This document shows positions 41,718 to 51,547 of a stretch of 64,000 bases of DNA, piece by piece. Position numbers and translations under genes: made by a program. The DNA comes from Flavobacteriaceae bacterium CRH (GTDB lineage: Bacteria; Bacteroidota; Bacteroidia; Flavobacteriales; Flavobacteriaceae). Each line of letters opens with the position of its first letter. Position 1 is the stretch's first letter. The notes beneath the pieces are model-generated. The model saw only the letters and a program-made list of their open reading frames with translations. It ran no database searches and had not been told where the DNA came from. Location: the NCBI GenBank assembly GCA_001507425.1, contig LMAJ01000018.1:1-64000 (forward strand). Reading direction: 5' to 3'.

Positions 41718-43745
41718 TATAATATTTAAAATTTGCTCCTTGAGTTTATCTTTAGAAAAAGGCTGTAAACTTTTATCAGAATTTTTTTGAAGTACTGTCC
41801 ATAACTCTTTATCGGAATAAAGTTTTATCACGTTTAGTGCAAAATCTTCCGCTTCATCAGCGATAAGAGCATTTTCATTATGCATTATTTTCATTCCTTC
41901 GGTTCCAACAGAAGAAGATACTAAAGGTAAATAATATTCAAAACTTTGTCCAATTTTTCCTTTTACACCAGCTCCATAACGTAAAGGCGCAATCATTAAT
42001 TTATTAGATTTAAAAAAATCATCAATATCAGGAACGAATCCATGAAAAATAAAATTTGGATGATTCAGGTCATTTATAGCGGTATTTACGTTTCCGATAA
42101 TATTAACTTTTAATTCCGGCAATTCTTCCCAGATTTTAGGCATAATCTCATTGTAGAGATAATACAAAGCATCAATATTTGGTGTGTGCGTAGAACCAAT
42201 AAATAAGATATCTTTTCTGTCTTCAAATGGCAGCGTATCTTCAATATTAATCTTAGGATAATGAATATTTGAAATAGTAATAATTTTACTTTCCTTACAG
42301 ATTGATTTCATATAATTTTCTTCAAAATCAGAAATCGTGATTACATGATCTGCCAATTTTGATGATCTGTATTCAAGTCTTTTGTATTTTAAATATTTTT
42401 TCCAAAATGAAATCTTCGGTTCCAGTTCTATTGCTCTTTTATACCTTAAATGATGAATGTCTACCATATCATAAATCAATTTTGCTTTTGGCAATAATCT
42501 TTTTGCAGCGCAATAATGTTTCATGAACTCTGTAGGGCCGTAAAACCATACAATAGATGAATTTAGTTTTTGATTTTTTATATATTTCGTATAACCGGTA
42601 TATTTTTTATGTTCGTAAAATACGTTTACGCCCATTTTTTGATAAAAAGAAATATACGGATTAATCATGTAAACATGTTGACATATTATAGTCACATGAT
42701 AATCCATTTCTAAAAAAGCCGTTATTATTTCCTTTAATCTATTAGAACCGGAGTCTCTGTCATGTTCCGGAATTATTTCAGTAAAAAACACAATCGATTT
42801 ATGATCATATTTTTCCTGAATCCGGTCTTCAATAGTTGTTGCTTTTATTTGCTGAAGTTCTTTACTCCATTTAAGTTTAAATTTATTTTCGTTGGTTTTA
42901 AAAAGTGCCGCTTTTTTATTCTGAGATTCTTCATTGTTATTGGCATTATAACTCACACCATTATAATGTAAGACTTCAGAGAAAGGAGTATAGTATACTT
43001 CCTTATTCTGAATATGTTTTAGACTAAAGCAAAAGTCAGTTTCTTCAAAATAGGCAGGCGCAAATTGCTCGTCAAATAAGTTAATAGTACCATTGTCGTC
43101 TAATTTTTTAAATAATAGACTGCATCCTGAGCAATAATCAACTTTTGCAATGTAATTTATCTCAGGGTAAAAAACTTTTTTACGTTTTGCGATTTGTCTA
43201 ATTTTTAAGTCTTTCATTATAACAGAACCTGCTTCCTGAATACTTTTATCGGCATTGATTAATTTAGAACCAACAGCGCCAACATTTTTAAAATTATCGA
43301 ATACATAAAATAATTCTGTTAGAAAATTTTCCTGAACTTCGGTATCGTTGTTTAAGATATAAATATATTCACCTTTGGCTAATTGAATACCTTTATTAAT
43401 GTTTTTTAAAAATCCCAGATTTTCTGTGTTTCTATGCACATTAATTCCTTCAATTTGAGCGAGATCATTTTCTTCAGTACTGTTATCGTCAATCAGTAAA
43501 ATTTCAAAAGAAATTTCATCGGTAAGATTTTTATTTAAAAATGAAAGACAATTCCAGGTATAATTTTCTTCATTATAAAATGGTATTATTATAGAAACCT
43601 TCGGTGTTGCTGATGGTTTAAATAATAAAGGTGTTCTGTTTTGTTTTTCTAAAGGTATAACGTCTATTTTAGAATTCTCTTTTATAAGTTTCCTTATCTT
43701 TCTGATTCTTCTAAAATAATATTTTATTCTTTTCGTTATTTTCAT
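41709..43745 (-). CDS. two-domain glycosyltransferase (GT2 plus GT4-like)
   Basis: The 678-residue product has an N-terminal GT-A domain of family 2 (about 45-290): VSIIIPFYNEENYTWNCLSF, ILLIDDNSTEEN, NTENLGFLKNINKG and the metal-binding YILNNDTEV. The C-terminal half (about 315-678) is GT-B-like, with IVFFTEIIPEHDRDSGSNRL, DILFIGSTHTPNIDALYYL, NFIFHGFVPDIDDFF and APLRYGAGVKGKIGQSFEY, as in GT4-type enzymes. The protein probably adds two sugars in LPS or other glycan assembly in the cytoplasm. Confidence 0.85.
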   Translation of the reverse strand: MKITKRIKYYFRRIRKIRKLIKENSKIDVIPLEKQNRTPLLFKPSATPKVSIIIPFYNEENYTWNCLSFLNKNLTDEISFEILLIDDNSTEENDLAQIEGINVHRNTENLGFLKNINKGIQLAKGEYIYILNNDTEVQENFLTELFYVFDNFKNVGAVGSKLINADKSIQEAGSVIMKDLKIRQIAKRKKVFYPEINYIAKVDYCSGCSLLFKKLDDNGTINLFDEQFAPAYFEETDFCFSLKHIQNKEVYYTPFSEVLHYNGVSYNANNNEESQNKKAALFKTNENKFKLKWSKELQQIKATTIEDRIQEKYDHKSIVFFTEIIPEHDRDSGSNRLKEIITAFLEMDYHVTIICQHVYMINPYISFYQKMGVNVFYEHKKYTGYTKYIKNQKLNSSIVWFYGPTEFMKHYCAAKRLLPKAKLIYDMVDIHHLRYKRAIELEPKISFWKKYLKYKRLEYRSSKLADHVITISDFEENYMKSICKESKIITISNIHYPKINIEDTLPFEDRKDILFIGSTHTPNIDALYYLYNEIMPKIWEELPELKVNIIGNVNTAINDLNHPNFIFHGFVPDIDDFFKSNKLMIAPLRYGAGVKGKIGQSFEYYLPLVSSSVGTEGMKIMHNENALIADEAEDFALNVIKLYSDKELWTVLQKNSDKSLQPFSKDKLKEQILNIISK

Positions 43746-44576
43746 TGTATGCTTTAATTATTTTGTTTCCACCAGCTTAATTCCGTTTTATAAAAGAAGC
43801 CTTGTTTGCCAATGGATAGGCCCTTTTTAATATGCTTTTATAAAAATGCTATTATAATACGGAGAATGGTGAAGTGTTTTTTATCCAATTTTCTTTCCTG
43901 GTTTCATTAATAGTATTATTGTTCATAAATCTAGGGCAAAAGAAAAATTGCATAAAAAGTAATTTTTTATGGTAAGTGTTTTTATACTAGATTCCATTAT
44001 ATGTAAATAGTTGCTTTAAATAGAAAAAAATATTTAAGGAAATGTATTTCTGCGGTATATTGCTCATAATTACCTTGCTATTTTTCTTACTGTCTTAAAA
44101 AATGAAATATTTAATTTTCCTGCCCATTATTTTAGATATTATTGTATTGATAACTTAATAATGATGACTTTAGTGTTTTGTTAATTAAATAAAGTTTTTA
44201 TAGTAATAAAATACTACTAAAAACCTGTAATGAAATAAAATTTGAGCAAAAATACACTAATTTTTTTAAGTCTTAGGTGCTCTCAGGACATTTGCATAAT
44301 TATAAAGAATAAATTGTTAATTTGAATTTTATTAAATATTATATATGAGTATTTAACAAATAAAAACAAGAATATTATGCTTTTCAATTCAAAAATAGAG
44401 CAATTAAAATTAAATAAAAGATAAATTCTAAAAAGTCATAATTTTTACATTTATTGCCATTATCTAAATTTGTATAGTCATTCTCTTCTTTTTTTGCCTT
44501 AGTTTTGCAGTTGATCATAAAAAGGTAACAGGTCATTTATGGTAAAAGGAAATAAATTGAAAAAAAGCACTAAGCA
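43746..44576. other. long AT-rich spacer between divergent glycan genes
   Basis: About 830 bases without an open frame of note. tttataaaag (43787) and cttttataaa (43835) form a 10-bp inverted repeat. The A/T content is high throughout. Near 44500 a TAGTTTTG occurs but without a -33 element at normal distance. The size suggests a regulatory region, or the site of a lost gene. Confidence 0.4.
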
Positions 44577-45359
44577 ATGAAAAGTCTTGTAAAAATTGTT
44601 ATTCCGGTATATAAAGAATATTTTGGAGAATTAGAAGAAAAATCATTTCTGCAATGCCTTAAGGTATTAAAAGATTATGAAATTGTGATCGTTCATCCGG
44701 AAGGCCTGGACCATAGTTATCTTTCTAAAATGGATAACAGAATAACGGCTCACAGTTTTTCTAAACGTTATTTTGCAAGTATTGACGGTTATAATGAGTT
44801 ACTGTTAAGTTCTGAATTTTATGAAACTTTTCTGAACTCTGAATATATTTTAATTTACCAGCTTGATGCTTTTGTTTTTAAAGATGAGTTATTAAAATGG
44901 TGTAATAAAGGATACGATTATATTGGAGCACCATGGATCGCTACCACGCATAAATCTTTTGGAATGAATTTTTTTAATAAAGTAGTTAGAAAATTCAGGT
45001 CGAAAAAGAAAAACGATCGCGAACAAATATTCTTTAAAGCCGGAAACGGTGGTTTTTCATTGCGTAAAACTGCACCTCATTTTGCAATAGCAAAAAAATA
45101 CCAGCAGTTTATTTTTGATTTTTTAAATGAAAAGGAAAAGAAAATTTATGCAATCGAAGATGTTTTCTGGTCGATAAAAGCACCTGAATTTGATGTGAAT
45201 TTTAGAATTCCGGATTATAAAGAAGCCGTATTTTTTGCTATTGACAGAAAACCCGATCTGGCACTAAAATTGACAAATAATGAATTGCCGTTTGGTTGTC
45301 ACGGAATAAATAAACCAAAAGTAATTGGGTTTTGGAGTACAATATTAGATAAGTACTAA
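44577..45359 (+). CDS. DUF5672 family glycosyltransferase-like protein
   Basis: The 260-residue product shows the family's pattern: VKIVIPVYKE at the start, ILIYQLDAFVFKDELLKWCN, YDYIGAPWIA, AGNGGFSLRKT, IEDVFWS and PFGCHGINK at the end. DUF5672 proteins look like GT-A type transferases with an unusual metal-binding site, here DAF. They occur in LPS and glycan clusters. The sugar and acceptor are unknown. A 27-base gap precedes the next gene, so the two form an operon. Confidence 0.8.
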   Translation: MKSLVKIVIPVYKEYFGELEEKSFLQCLKVLKDYEIVIVHPEGLDHSYLSKMDNRITAHSFSKRYFASIDGYNELLLSSEFYETFLNSEYILIYQLDAFVFKDELLKWCNKGYDYIGAPWIATTHKSFGMNFFNKVVRKFRSKKKNDREQIFFKAGNGGFSLRKTAPHFAIAKKYQQFIFDFLNEKEKKIYAIEDVFWSIKAPEFDVNFRIPDYKEAVFFAIDRKPDLALKLTNNELPFGCHGINKPKVIGFWSTILDKY

Positions 45360-45386
45360 AAAGTCGATTTTATAAATTGAATACAA

Positions 45387-46154
45387 ATGATTATAAGACT
45401 TAAGTTTTTTAAAACAATAAAGAATACAGGTGAAATTCTTAATGTGATCCAAAATTTTGATGTTTCCGGGGAGCTTTTCGGTAACGGTGATCGCAATAAA
45501 ATAAAACTCTTTGATGTAGAGGGTAAAAAAATCAACATTAAATCATTCAAAATACCGCATTTAATCAATAAGGTTGTTTATAAATATTTTAGAAAATCTA
45601 AGGCAAAACGTTCTTTTGAATACGCAACAATTTTATTAGAAAAAGGTATTGGTACACCACAGCCGATAGCTTTTCTTGAGAAATTTAGTTGGTTAGGTTT
45701 ACTAAACAGCTATTATGTAAGCGAACATTTAGTTACCGATTTGACTTATAGAGAACTGGTAGAGATTCCGGATTATCCTGATGGCGAAAATATATTAAGA
45801 CAATTTACCAGATTTAGTTTTGGGCTTCATGAACAGGGAATCGAATTTTTAGATCATTCTCCCGGAAATACTTTGATTAAAAAAAATCAGGAAGGAAATT
45901 ATGATTTTTTTCTGGTTGATTTGAACCGAATGGAATTTCATGAATCGATGACTTTTGAAATGCGAATGAAAAATTTGTGTCGTCTTACGCCACTCAAAGA
46001 AATGGTTGCAGTAATGAGTAACGAATATGCCAAATTATACGTAGAACCGGAGCAAAAAATATTTGATACTTTATGGAAATATACAGCTGATTTTCAGGAA
46101 CAATTTCATAGAAAAAAACGTTTAAAAAAGAAACTTAAATTCTGGAAGAAGTAA
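45387..46154 (+). CDS. LPS-core kinase-like protein (Kdo/heptose kinase family)
   Basis: The 255-residue product has the fold of a small kinase: an N-terminal lobe with KRSFEYATILLEKGIGTPQP and, in the C-lobe, the catalytic loop GIEFLDHSPGNTLI (D156, N161) and a metal-binding FFLVDLNRMEF. This is the lipopolysaccharide kinase (InaA/KdkA/WaaP-like) family, which phosphorylates a sugar of the LPS core. The neighbouring glycosyltransferases fit that role. Its end overlaps the convergent gene at 46135 by 20 bases. Confidence 0.82.
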   Translation: MIIRLKFFKTIKNTGEILNVIQNFDVSGELFGNGDRNKIKLFDVEGKKINIKSFKIPHLINKVVYKYFRKSKAKRSFEYATILLEKGIGTPQPIAFLEKFSWLGLLNSYYVSEHLVTDLTYRELVEIPDYPDGENILRQFTRFSFGLHEQGIEFLDHSPGNTLIKKNQEGNYDFFLVDLNRMEFHESMTFEMRMKNLCRLTPLKEMVAVMSNEYAKLYVEPEQKIFDTLWKYTADFQEQFHRKKRLKKKLKFWKK

Positions 46155-46908
46155 GTTTGAACAATTCTTTATATCGAATAAAAATGCTATAAGCATTTAA
46201 ATAACATATTGTAATTCCTTTTATACCATCCAAAAAGCCCATCCTAATTAGATATTGGTATAAAAAAGTATAAACAGGATGGAAAACAAGCTTTAAATAG
46301 TTTGGTTTCTGTCCTTTTTTTTGTTTTTCGTGCGCTTTTAAAACACCATAATTATACATTTTAGCTTTATAATCCTGATATGAAGTATATGAATAATGGA
46401 TGATTTTGTTTTTTAAAGTAGCAATTTTTCCATTTACAATTAGTTTCTCATGCACCATTCTGTCTTCGGTATATCTGCAGTCTGATTTTTTAAAAAGCCT
46501 GAAAATTTTATCAGTTTGCCATCCGCTAAAACGTAATTTTGTGTTTTTGAACATAAAAGTTCGGTATATCAAATAAGCGTTTGCAGCATTATTATCATTT
46601 ATTGTTGCGAGGATTTCTGATTTCAAATTAGACGTTAATTTCTCATCAGCATCAATAAATAATATCCAGGGATTTTTTGCCTGATCGAGTCCGAAATTGC
46701 GTTGTAAGGTATAATTAATAAATTTGTTTTGTATTAATTTCACGTTTGCAAATGAGTTGACAATATCTGCCGTTTGATCTGTACTGTAAGAATCTATTAC
46801 AATTATTTCATCGGCAAAATCAATATCTTCAAGCAATGATTTTATGTAGCGTTCTTCGTTAAGCGTGATGATTAAAACGGATAACTTTTGCTTTTCATTA
46901 GCACTCAT
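46135..46908 (-). CDS. family 2 glycosyltransferase (WaaE/KdtX-like)
   Basis: The 257-residue product begins KLSVLIITLNEERYIKSLL and has IIVIDSYSTDQTADIV, RNFGLDQAKNPWILFIDADE and HEKLIVNGKIATLKNKIIHY. These features fit the WaaE/KdtX group, which adds a beta-glucose to the LPS inner core. The C-terminal region has a hydrophobic stretch typical of membrane association. It lies 16 bases after the GT9 gene and forms an operon with it. Confidence 0.83.
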   Translation of the reverse strand: MSANEKQKLSVLIITLNEERYIKSLLEDIDFADEIIVIDSYSTDQTADIVNSFANVKLIQNKFINYTLQRNFGLDQAKNPWILFIDADEKLTSNLKSEILATINDNNAANAYLIYRTFMFKNTKLRFSGWQTDKIFRLFKKSDCRYTEDRMVHEKLIVNGKIATLKNKIIHYSYTSYQDYKAKMYNYGVLKAHEKQKKGQKPNYLKLVFHPVYTFLYQYLIRMGFLDGIKGITICYLNAYSIFIRYKELFKLTSSRI

Positions 46909-46924
46909 CTGATGTTTTTACTTT

Positions 46925-47989
46925 TCAATTTTTATATTCTTGAAAATAAGTCTCTAATTTTTCAAGCATTAGAGGCAAAGGATATTCAGCATAATATTCA
47001 AAAGTATGTTCCTTTATATATTTTTCCGGATGTTGCTGGTATATTTCAGGTTTTAAGTCTTTTAGGTGAATAGAAACATTTTTAGCTTCATTTTCAAATA
47101 TTTGCCATGTCTCTTTTCTAACAGAAGGCGTAAATATTGAGAAGGTCGGAATTTCAAGTGCTTTGGCCATATTTACTGCTCCGCCTTCATTTCCAATCAG
47201 CATTTCACATTGCGATAATAACGCTAAAAACGGTCGTAATTCTGTACAATACAAATCAAAAACAATGTGTTTTTTTGTTTCTTCGGTACAATAATTATAT
47301 ACTTCTAATGCAAGATCTTTTTGATATGGAACATAATTGAAAATAATAGTAGCGTTGGTTCTGGCAACTGTAAAATCTATAATTTTCGCCATTCCTTCTA
47401 AAGGATATGTTTTATAAACTTCGCTTCCTAAAATTCCAAACATAATCAAAGGTTTGCTGCTATCTACATTATAACTTTTTAAAAGATTTTTAGCATTCTC
47501 AATTTCAGAATCTTTTAAAAATATCTTTGGTTTTACATCTGTGATTTTTTCAGAAATAAAGGGTTTAAGAAGTAATAATCGATTTTCAATAGCCAGGCCG
47601 TGTTCTGATTCTACAGCATCAAAACGTTCGTAAGTATAATTGTAAAATATTTTAGTATACCATTTATGATAGGAAACCTTATATTTTGCTCCGGAAAACA
47701 TAGTAATCAAATTAGTCTCTAATTTTGAGTATACGTCAATTACCGCGTCATATTTTCTTTTTCGAATCTGGAAAATAAATTTAAACAATGAAGGAATTGA
47801 TTTTCTAACCTTGTTTGATAAAGTAATAACGGTATCAATATTTGGGTTTTCTTCTAGTACATCGACAGAATTCGGATAGCACATATAGTCTATCACAGCG
47901 TCAGGAAATTTAGTTTTTAAGTTGTTGCAAATTATGGTACTTGTTAATACATCTCCAATTCTTTTTTGCTGAATGACTAATATTCTCAT
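46925..47989 (-). CDS. family 9 glycosyltransferase (heptosyltransferase-like)
   Basis: The ATG at 47989 is preferred over an upstream one (48010) because MRILVIQQKRIGDVLTST is the usual family start. The 354-residue product has the two-domain GT-B fold: RIGDVLTST near the start and, in the second half, LIMFGILGSEVYKTYPLEGM and MLIGNEGGAVNMAKALEIPT. It transfers a heptose or similar sugar onto the LPS inner core at the cytoplasmic face. Together with the kinase-like and WaaE-like genes it defines an LPS core cluster. Confidence 0.86.
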   Translation of the reverse strand: MRILVIQQKRIGDVLTSTIICNNLKTKFPDAVIDYMCYPNSVDVLEENPNIDTVITLSNKVRKSIPSLFKFIFQIRKRKYDAVIDVYSKLETNLITMFSGAKYKVSYHKWYTKIFYNYTYERFDAVESEHGLAIENRLLLLKPFISEKITDVKPKIFLKDSEIENAKNLLKSYNVDSSKPLIMFGILGSEVYKTYPLEGMAKIIDFTVARTNATIIFNYVPYQKDLALEVYNYCTEETKKHIVFDLYCTELRPFLALLSQCEMLIGNEGGAVNMAKALEIPTFSIFTPSVRKETWQIFENEAKNVSIHLKDLKPEIYQQHPEKYIKEHTFEYYAEYPLPLMLEKLETYFQEYKN

Positions 47990-48116
47990 TTTTTCGGATT
48001 CAATTTTCAAGGCTAAATTACAAACTATTTTATAAAGTGTGCAACCGTTAGATCACAATAAGATTAAACTAATGTAAAAAAGTCATATTTTTGTAGCAAA
48101 CAAATTTAATATTAGA

Positions 48117-48866
48117 ATGGAAATAAGTGGTCTGGTCATTACTTTCAATGAAGAAAAGAACATAGGAAAATGTATCGATGCTTTATTTAAAGTTTGTGAT
48201 GAAGTAATAATAGTAGACTCTTTTAGCAAAGACCGAACCGTTGAAATTGCCAAAGAAAAAGGTGCTAAAGTTGTACAGCAGGCTTTTTTAGGAGACGGAC
48301 CACAACGTACACATGGTTTACCATATTGTAAAAATGACTGGATCCTAAATCTTGATGCAGATGAGTTTCTGGATAAAGATGCAGAACAATTTATACTAAA
48401 TAAAAAATACCTTGAAGGAAATTACGACGCTTTTAGTTTTAGAGTAAAAAATTTTTTAGCCGATAAACTTATTGACTTTTCAGGATGGTATCCGGATCAT
48501 AAGGTTCGTTTTTTTAATAAACAAACCGCACATCCTTCAGGTTCTATAGTACATCAGAAAATAATAACTCAGAATCAGAAAAAAGTAGCCGTTCATATTT
48601 TGCATTACGGCTGGGATTCTTTAGATCAGATTATTGCAAAAAAAAATCAATATTCTGGATGGCATGCACAACAATTATTTGATCAGGGAGTAAGAGTTAG
48701 CGCTTTTAAACCAATTCTTAATGGAACTGTTTCCTTTATTAGATGCTATTTTTTTAAGAGCGGTTTTTTAAATGGTCTCGACGGATTATCAATAGCAATG
48801 ATTCAGAGTTTCTTTTCTTATATGAAATATGCCAAGCTTTTAAAACTTCAAAAAAAGCTAAAATAA
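48117..48866 (+). CDS. family 2 glycosyltransferase, paralogue A
   Basis: The 249-residue product starts EISGLVITFNEEKNIGKCID and has VIIVDSFSKDRTVEIAKEKG and DWILNLDADEFLD. A second copy lies at 49862-50614 and keeps almost the same C-terminal sequence (AFKPILNGTVSFIRCYFF and DGLSIAMIQSFFSYMKYAKL). Both belong to the WaaE/KdtX-like group and probably act in LPS core or surface glycan synthesis. No terminator is seen before the deacetylase gene. Confidence 0.83.
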   Translation: MEISGLVITFNEEKNIGKCIDALFKVCDEVIIVDSFSKDRTVEIAKEKGAKVVQQAFLGDGPQRTHGLPYCKNDWILNLDADEFLDKDAEQFILNKKYLEGNYDAFSFRVKNFLADKLIDFSGWYPDHKVRFFNKQTAHPSGSIVHQKIITQNQKKVAVHILHYGWDSLDQIIAKKNQYSGWHAQQLFDQGVRVSAFKPILNGTVSFIRCYFFKSGFLNGLDGLSIAMIQSFFSYMKYAKLLKLQKKLK

Positions 48867-48941
48867 AACTTTAAACAGAGAATATCCTATTTTTTGTGTC
48901 ATCAAAATTAGAGATGCTGATGCAATGGTTTTGCTTTGTAA

Positions 48942-49040
48942 TTAATTCTTCGTCATTATTTTAGAATCATATTCGTCGATAGATAATTCTGTTTCGTCGA
49001 TTGTAAATGCCGGTATATAGAATTGAGATAAATTCCCATC
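48942..49040 (-). pseudogene. possible gene relic on the minus strand
   Basis: Thirty-two codons without start read DGNLSQFYIPAFTIDETEL and SIDEYDSKIMTKN before a stop. Their composition is coding-like and unlike the surrounding spacer, but no homologue was recognised. It fills much of the 270-base spacer. Confidence 0.3.
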
Positions 49041-49140
49041 GATTATAATACATTTTATTCTTTGATGCTATTTTTTTAAAAGAAGTTTTTATTTGTTAAA
49101 AATATCACAATAAATCAATAGCTTTGCAAAAAAATAATAA

Positions 49141-49854
49141 ATGTCAAAGTTACCAATTTTAATGTACCATAACGTTGTTTTAGACGAAGCTAAATCTTTA
49201 GATTTAAGCATTTCTGTATCAAAGTTAGAATCACAATTTAAATTTTTACACGATAATAATTACACAACATTTCATTTTAAAGATTTAGAAAATTTAAAAG
49301 AGTTACCGTCAAAAAGTATTATTATCACTTTTGATGATGTCACAGAATGTCAGCTTATATATGCAGTGCCTTTGCTTGAAAAATACCAATTAAAAGCTTC
49401 TTTTTTTATACCGTTTTCTTTTGTTGGAAATTTTGATTATTGGATCGAAGGAAAAGAAAAAATAATGACTGTTGAACAATTAAAAGGATTAGATAGTAAT
49501 CTAATTGAGTTAGGTTATCATTCTTTTGAACATAAAAAATATAGTTCGTTTTCTAAAGAAGAATTGGAGGCCGATTTTAGTAAATCTAATAAATTTATAG
49601 TTGATAATCAGTTAGATATAAAGCCTGTTTTGGCATATCCTTTCGGGAATTATTCTAAGAAAGATACTGAATTTGCAGTTTTTAAAAAGGTATTGCGTGA
49701 AAATGGCATAAAATATGGTTTAAGAATTGGCAACAGGGTAAATAATTTTCCTTTTAAAAATGATTATTTAGTAAAAAGGATAGACATAAAAGGAGAAGAT
49801 AGTTTGTTTAGGTTTAAATTAAAATTGAAGATAGGAAAGCTTAAATTATTTTAA
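49141..49854 (+). CDS. polysaccharide deacetylase family protein
   Basis: The 237-residue product shows the NodB fold: LPILMYHNVV at the start, IIITFDDVTECQ with the catalytic/metal Asp pair, ELGYHSFEHKKYSS with the metal-binding His and ILAYPFG-like VLAYPFGNYSKKDTEF. It removes an acetyl group from an amino sugar. It lies between two paralogous glycosyltransferase genes and 7 bases before the second, so it probably modifies the sugar they handle. Neither a signal peptide nor a membrane helix is seen, so it is cytoplasmic or substrate-bound. Confidence 0.83.
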   Translation: MSKLPILMYHNVVLDEAKSLDLSISVSKLESQFKFLHDNNYTTFHFKDLENLKELPSKSIIITFDDVTECQLIYAVPLLEKYQLKASFFIPFSFVGNFDYWIEGKEKIMTVEQLKGLDSNLIELGYHSFEHKKYSSFSKEELEADFSKSNKFIVDNQLDIKPVLAYPFGNYSKKDTEFAVFKKVLRENGIKYGLRIGNRVNNFPFKNDYLVKRIDIKGEDSLFRFKLKLKIGKLKLF

Positions 49855-49861
49855 AAAATAT

Positions 49862-50614
49862 ATGAAAATTAGTGGATTGGTAATAACCTATAATGAAGAA
49901 AAGCACATTGGAAAATGTATAGATGCACTTTTTAAAATTTGCGATGAAGTAATTGTCGTAGATTCATTAAGCGCAGATAATACAGTGAAAATTGCTGAAG
50001 AAAAAGGAGCTAAAGTGATCTTGCAAGCTTTTTTGGGTGATGGACCTCAGAGAATTCACGGGCTTCCTTATTGTAAAAATGATTGGATTTTAAATCTGGA
50101 TGCTGATGAAATTTTGGCTGAAGATGCCGAAAATTTCATACTATCAGGAAAATATGAAAACCAAAATTTTGATGTCTATGCTTTTAGTCTGTATAATTAT
50201 ATGGGCGGTAAACTCATAGATTTTGCTGGCTGGTATCCTGATAAGACATCACGTTTTTTTAATAAAAAAACAGCTTCACCCTCACAAGACAGGGTTCATC
50301 AAAAAGTTTCAGGAAACAATAGAACACATGTAAACGTGCATATACACCATTATGCCTGGGATAATTTTGATCAATTTATCAGTAAGAAAAATTTATATTC
50401 GACTTGGCACGCACAGCAATTGTTTGATAAAGGGAGAAGAGTGAATGCTTTTAAACCAATTCTTAACGGAACAGTGGCCTTTATTCGTTGTTACTTTTTT
50501 AAGAAAGGTGTTTTTAATGGTATTGACGGATTGTCGATATCGATGATTCAGAGTTTTTTTACTTACATGAAATACGCTAAGCTCGTCAAACTTCAGAAAG
50601 CAAATTCCAAATAA
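49862..50614 (+). CDS. family 2 glycosyltransferase, paralogue B
   Basis: The 250-residue product is a close relative of the one at 48117-48866: KISGLVITYNEEKHIGKCID, GAKVILQAFLGDGPQRIHGL, ILNLDADEILAEDAENF and a nearly identical C-terminal half. The two flank the polysaccharide deacetylase gene. The duplication is old, as the central region (NYMGGKLIDFAGWYPDKTSR) has changed. The gene ends in a strong terminator that begins within its stop codon region. Confidence 0.83.
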   Translation: MKISGLVITYNEEKHIGKCIDALFKICDEVIVVDSLSADNTVKIAEEKGAKVILQAFLGDGPQRIHGLPYCKNDWILNLDADEILAEDAENFILSGKYENQNFDVYAFSLYNYMGGKLIDFAGWYPDKTSRFFNKKTASPSQDRVHQKVSGNNRTHVNVHIHHYAWDNFDQFISKKNLYSTWHAQQLFDKGRRVNAFKPILNGTVAFIRCYFFKKGVFNGIDGLSISMIQSFFTYMKYAKLVKLQKANSK

Positions 50615-50674
50615 AATAAAAAATTCCAAATGCCAATCATTATCAATTGGAATTTGGAATTTTTTATTTTATTT
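50609..50674. terminator. long bidirectional terminator
   Basis: The arms 50609-50637 and 50646-50674 pair over 29 bases with one mismatch (aaattccaaat / atttggaattt centre) and an 8-base loop. A/T-runs lie at both ends. It separates the glycosyltransferase from dapD, which converge here. Confidence 0.9.
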
Positions 50675-50687
50675 GAATTTTCAAAAT

Positions 50688-51503
50688 TTATACCGCAACA
50701 TCATATTCGCGAAGTGCATTATTTAATGAAGTTTTCAAATCTGTAGATGGTTTACGAGTACCAATAATTAAAGCACATGGAACCTGAAACTCACCTGCAG
50801 CGAATTTTTTAGTATAACTTCCGGGAATTACAACAGAACGAGCAGGAACGAAACCTTTCATTTCAACAGGTTCATCACTAGTAACATCGATAATTTTTGT
50901 TGAAGCAGTTAAACAAACATTCGCACCAAGAACAGCTTCTTTACCAACGTGAACTCCTTCTACAACAATACAACGAGAACCAATAAAAGCACCGTCTTCG
51001 ATAATAACCGGAGCAGCTTGCAATGGCTCTAAAACACCACCAATACCAACACCGCCACTTAAGTGAACATTTTTACCAATTTGTGCACAACTACCAACAG
51101 TTGCCCAAGTGTCTACCATAGTTCCTTCGTCTACATAAGCACCAATATTTACATAACTTGGCATTAAGATAACACCACTCGAAATATAAGCTCCGTAACG
51201 TGCTACAGCATTTGGTACAACACGAATTCCTTTTTCAGCAAAACCTCTTTTTAGCAGCATTTTATCGTGATATTCGAAAATACCAGACTCCCATGTTTCC
51301 ATTTTTTGAATTGGGAAATACATAACAACCGCTTTTTTTACCCATTCGTTTACCTGCCATTTGTCACCAACTGGTTCAGCACAACGTAATTTTCCAGCGT
51401 CTACTAATTCGATAACTTCTCTAATAGCATCAGTTGTTGTAGTTTCTTGCAATAAAGCTCTGTTTTCCCAAGCTTGTTCAATTATAGTCTGTAAAGAATT
51501 CAT
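50688..51503 (-). CDS. dapD: 2,3,4,5-tetrahydropyridine-2,6-dicarboxylate N-succinyltransferase DapD
   Basis: The 271-residue product has the left-handed beta-helix of hexapeptide repeats, including GAYVDEGTMVDTWATVGSCA, QIGKNVHLSGGVGIGGVLEP and GAFIGSRCIVVEGVHVG, plus FVPARSVVIPGSYTKKF. DapD adds a succinyl group in the diaminopimelate branch of lysine synthesis, which also supplies peptidoglycan. Length matches the E. coli enzyme. It stands as a single gene with its own promoter. Confidence 0.94.
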   Translation of the reverse strand: MNSLQTIIEQAWENRALLQETTTTDAIREVIELVDAGKLRCAEPVGDKWQVNEWVKKAVVMYFPIQKMETWESGIFEYHDKMLLKRGFAEKGIRVVPNAVARYGAYISSGVILMPSYVNIGAYVDEGTMVDTWATVGSCAQIGKNVHLSGGVGIGGVLEPLQAAPVIIEDGAFIGSRCIVVEGVHVGKEAVLGANVCLTASTKIIDVTSDEPVEMKGFVPARSVVIPGSYTKKFAAGEFQVPCALIIGTRKPSTDLKTSLNNALREYDVAV

Positions 51504-51519
51504 AAGTTTTAATTTTTTG

Positions 51520-51547
51520 CAAAGATAGCGTATTTGGGCAAAAGCAA
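51520..51547 (-). promoter_or_regulatory. Bacteroidetes-type promoter of dapD
   Basis: On the minus strand TTG (complement of 51545-51547) and TATCTTTG (complement of 51520-51527) are 17 bases apart, 16 bases before the dapD ATG. Confidence 0.6.
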
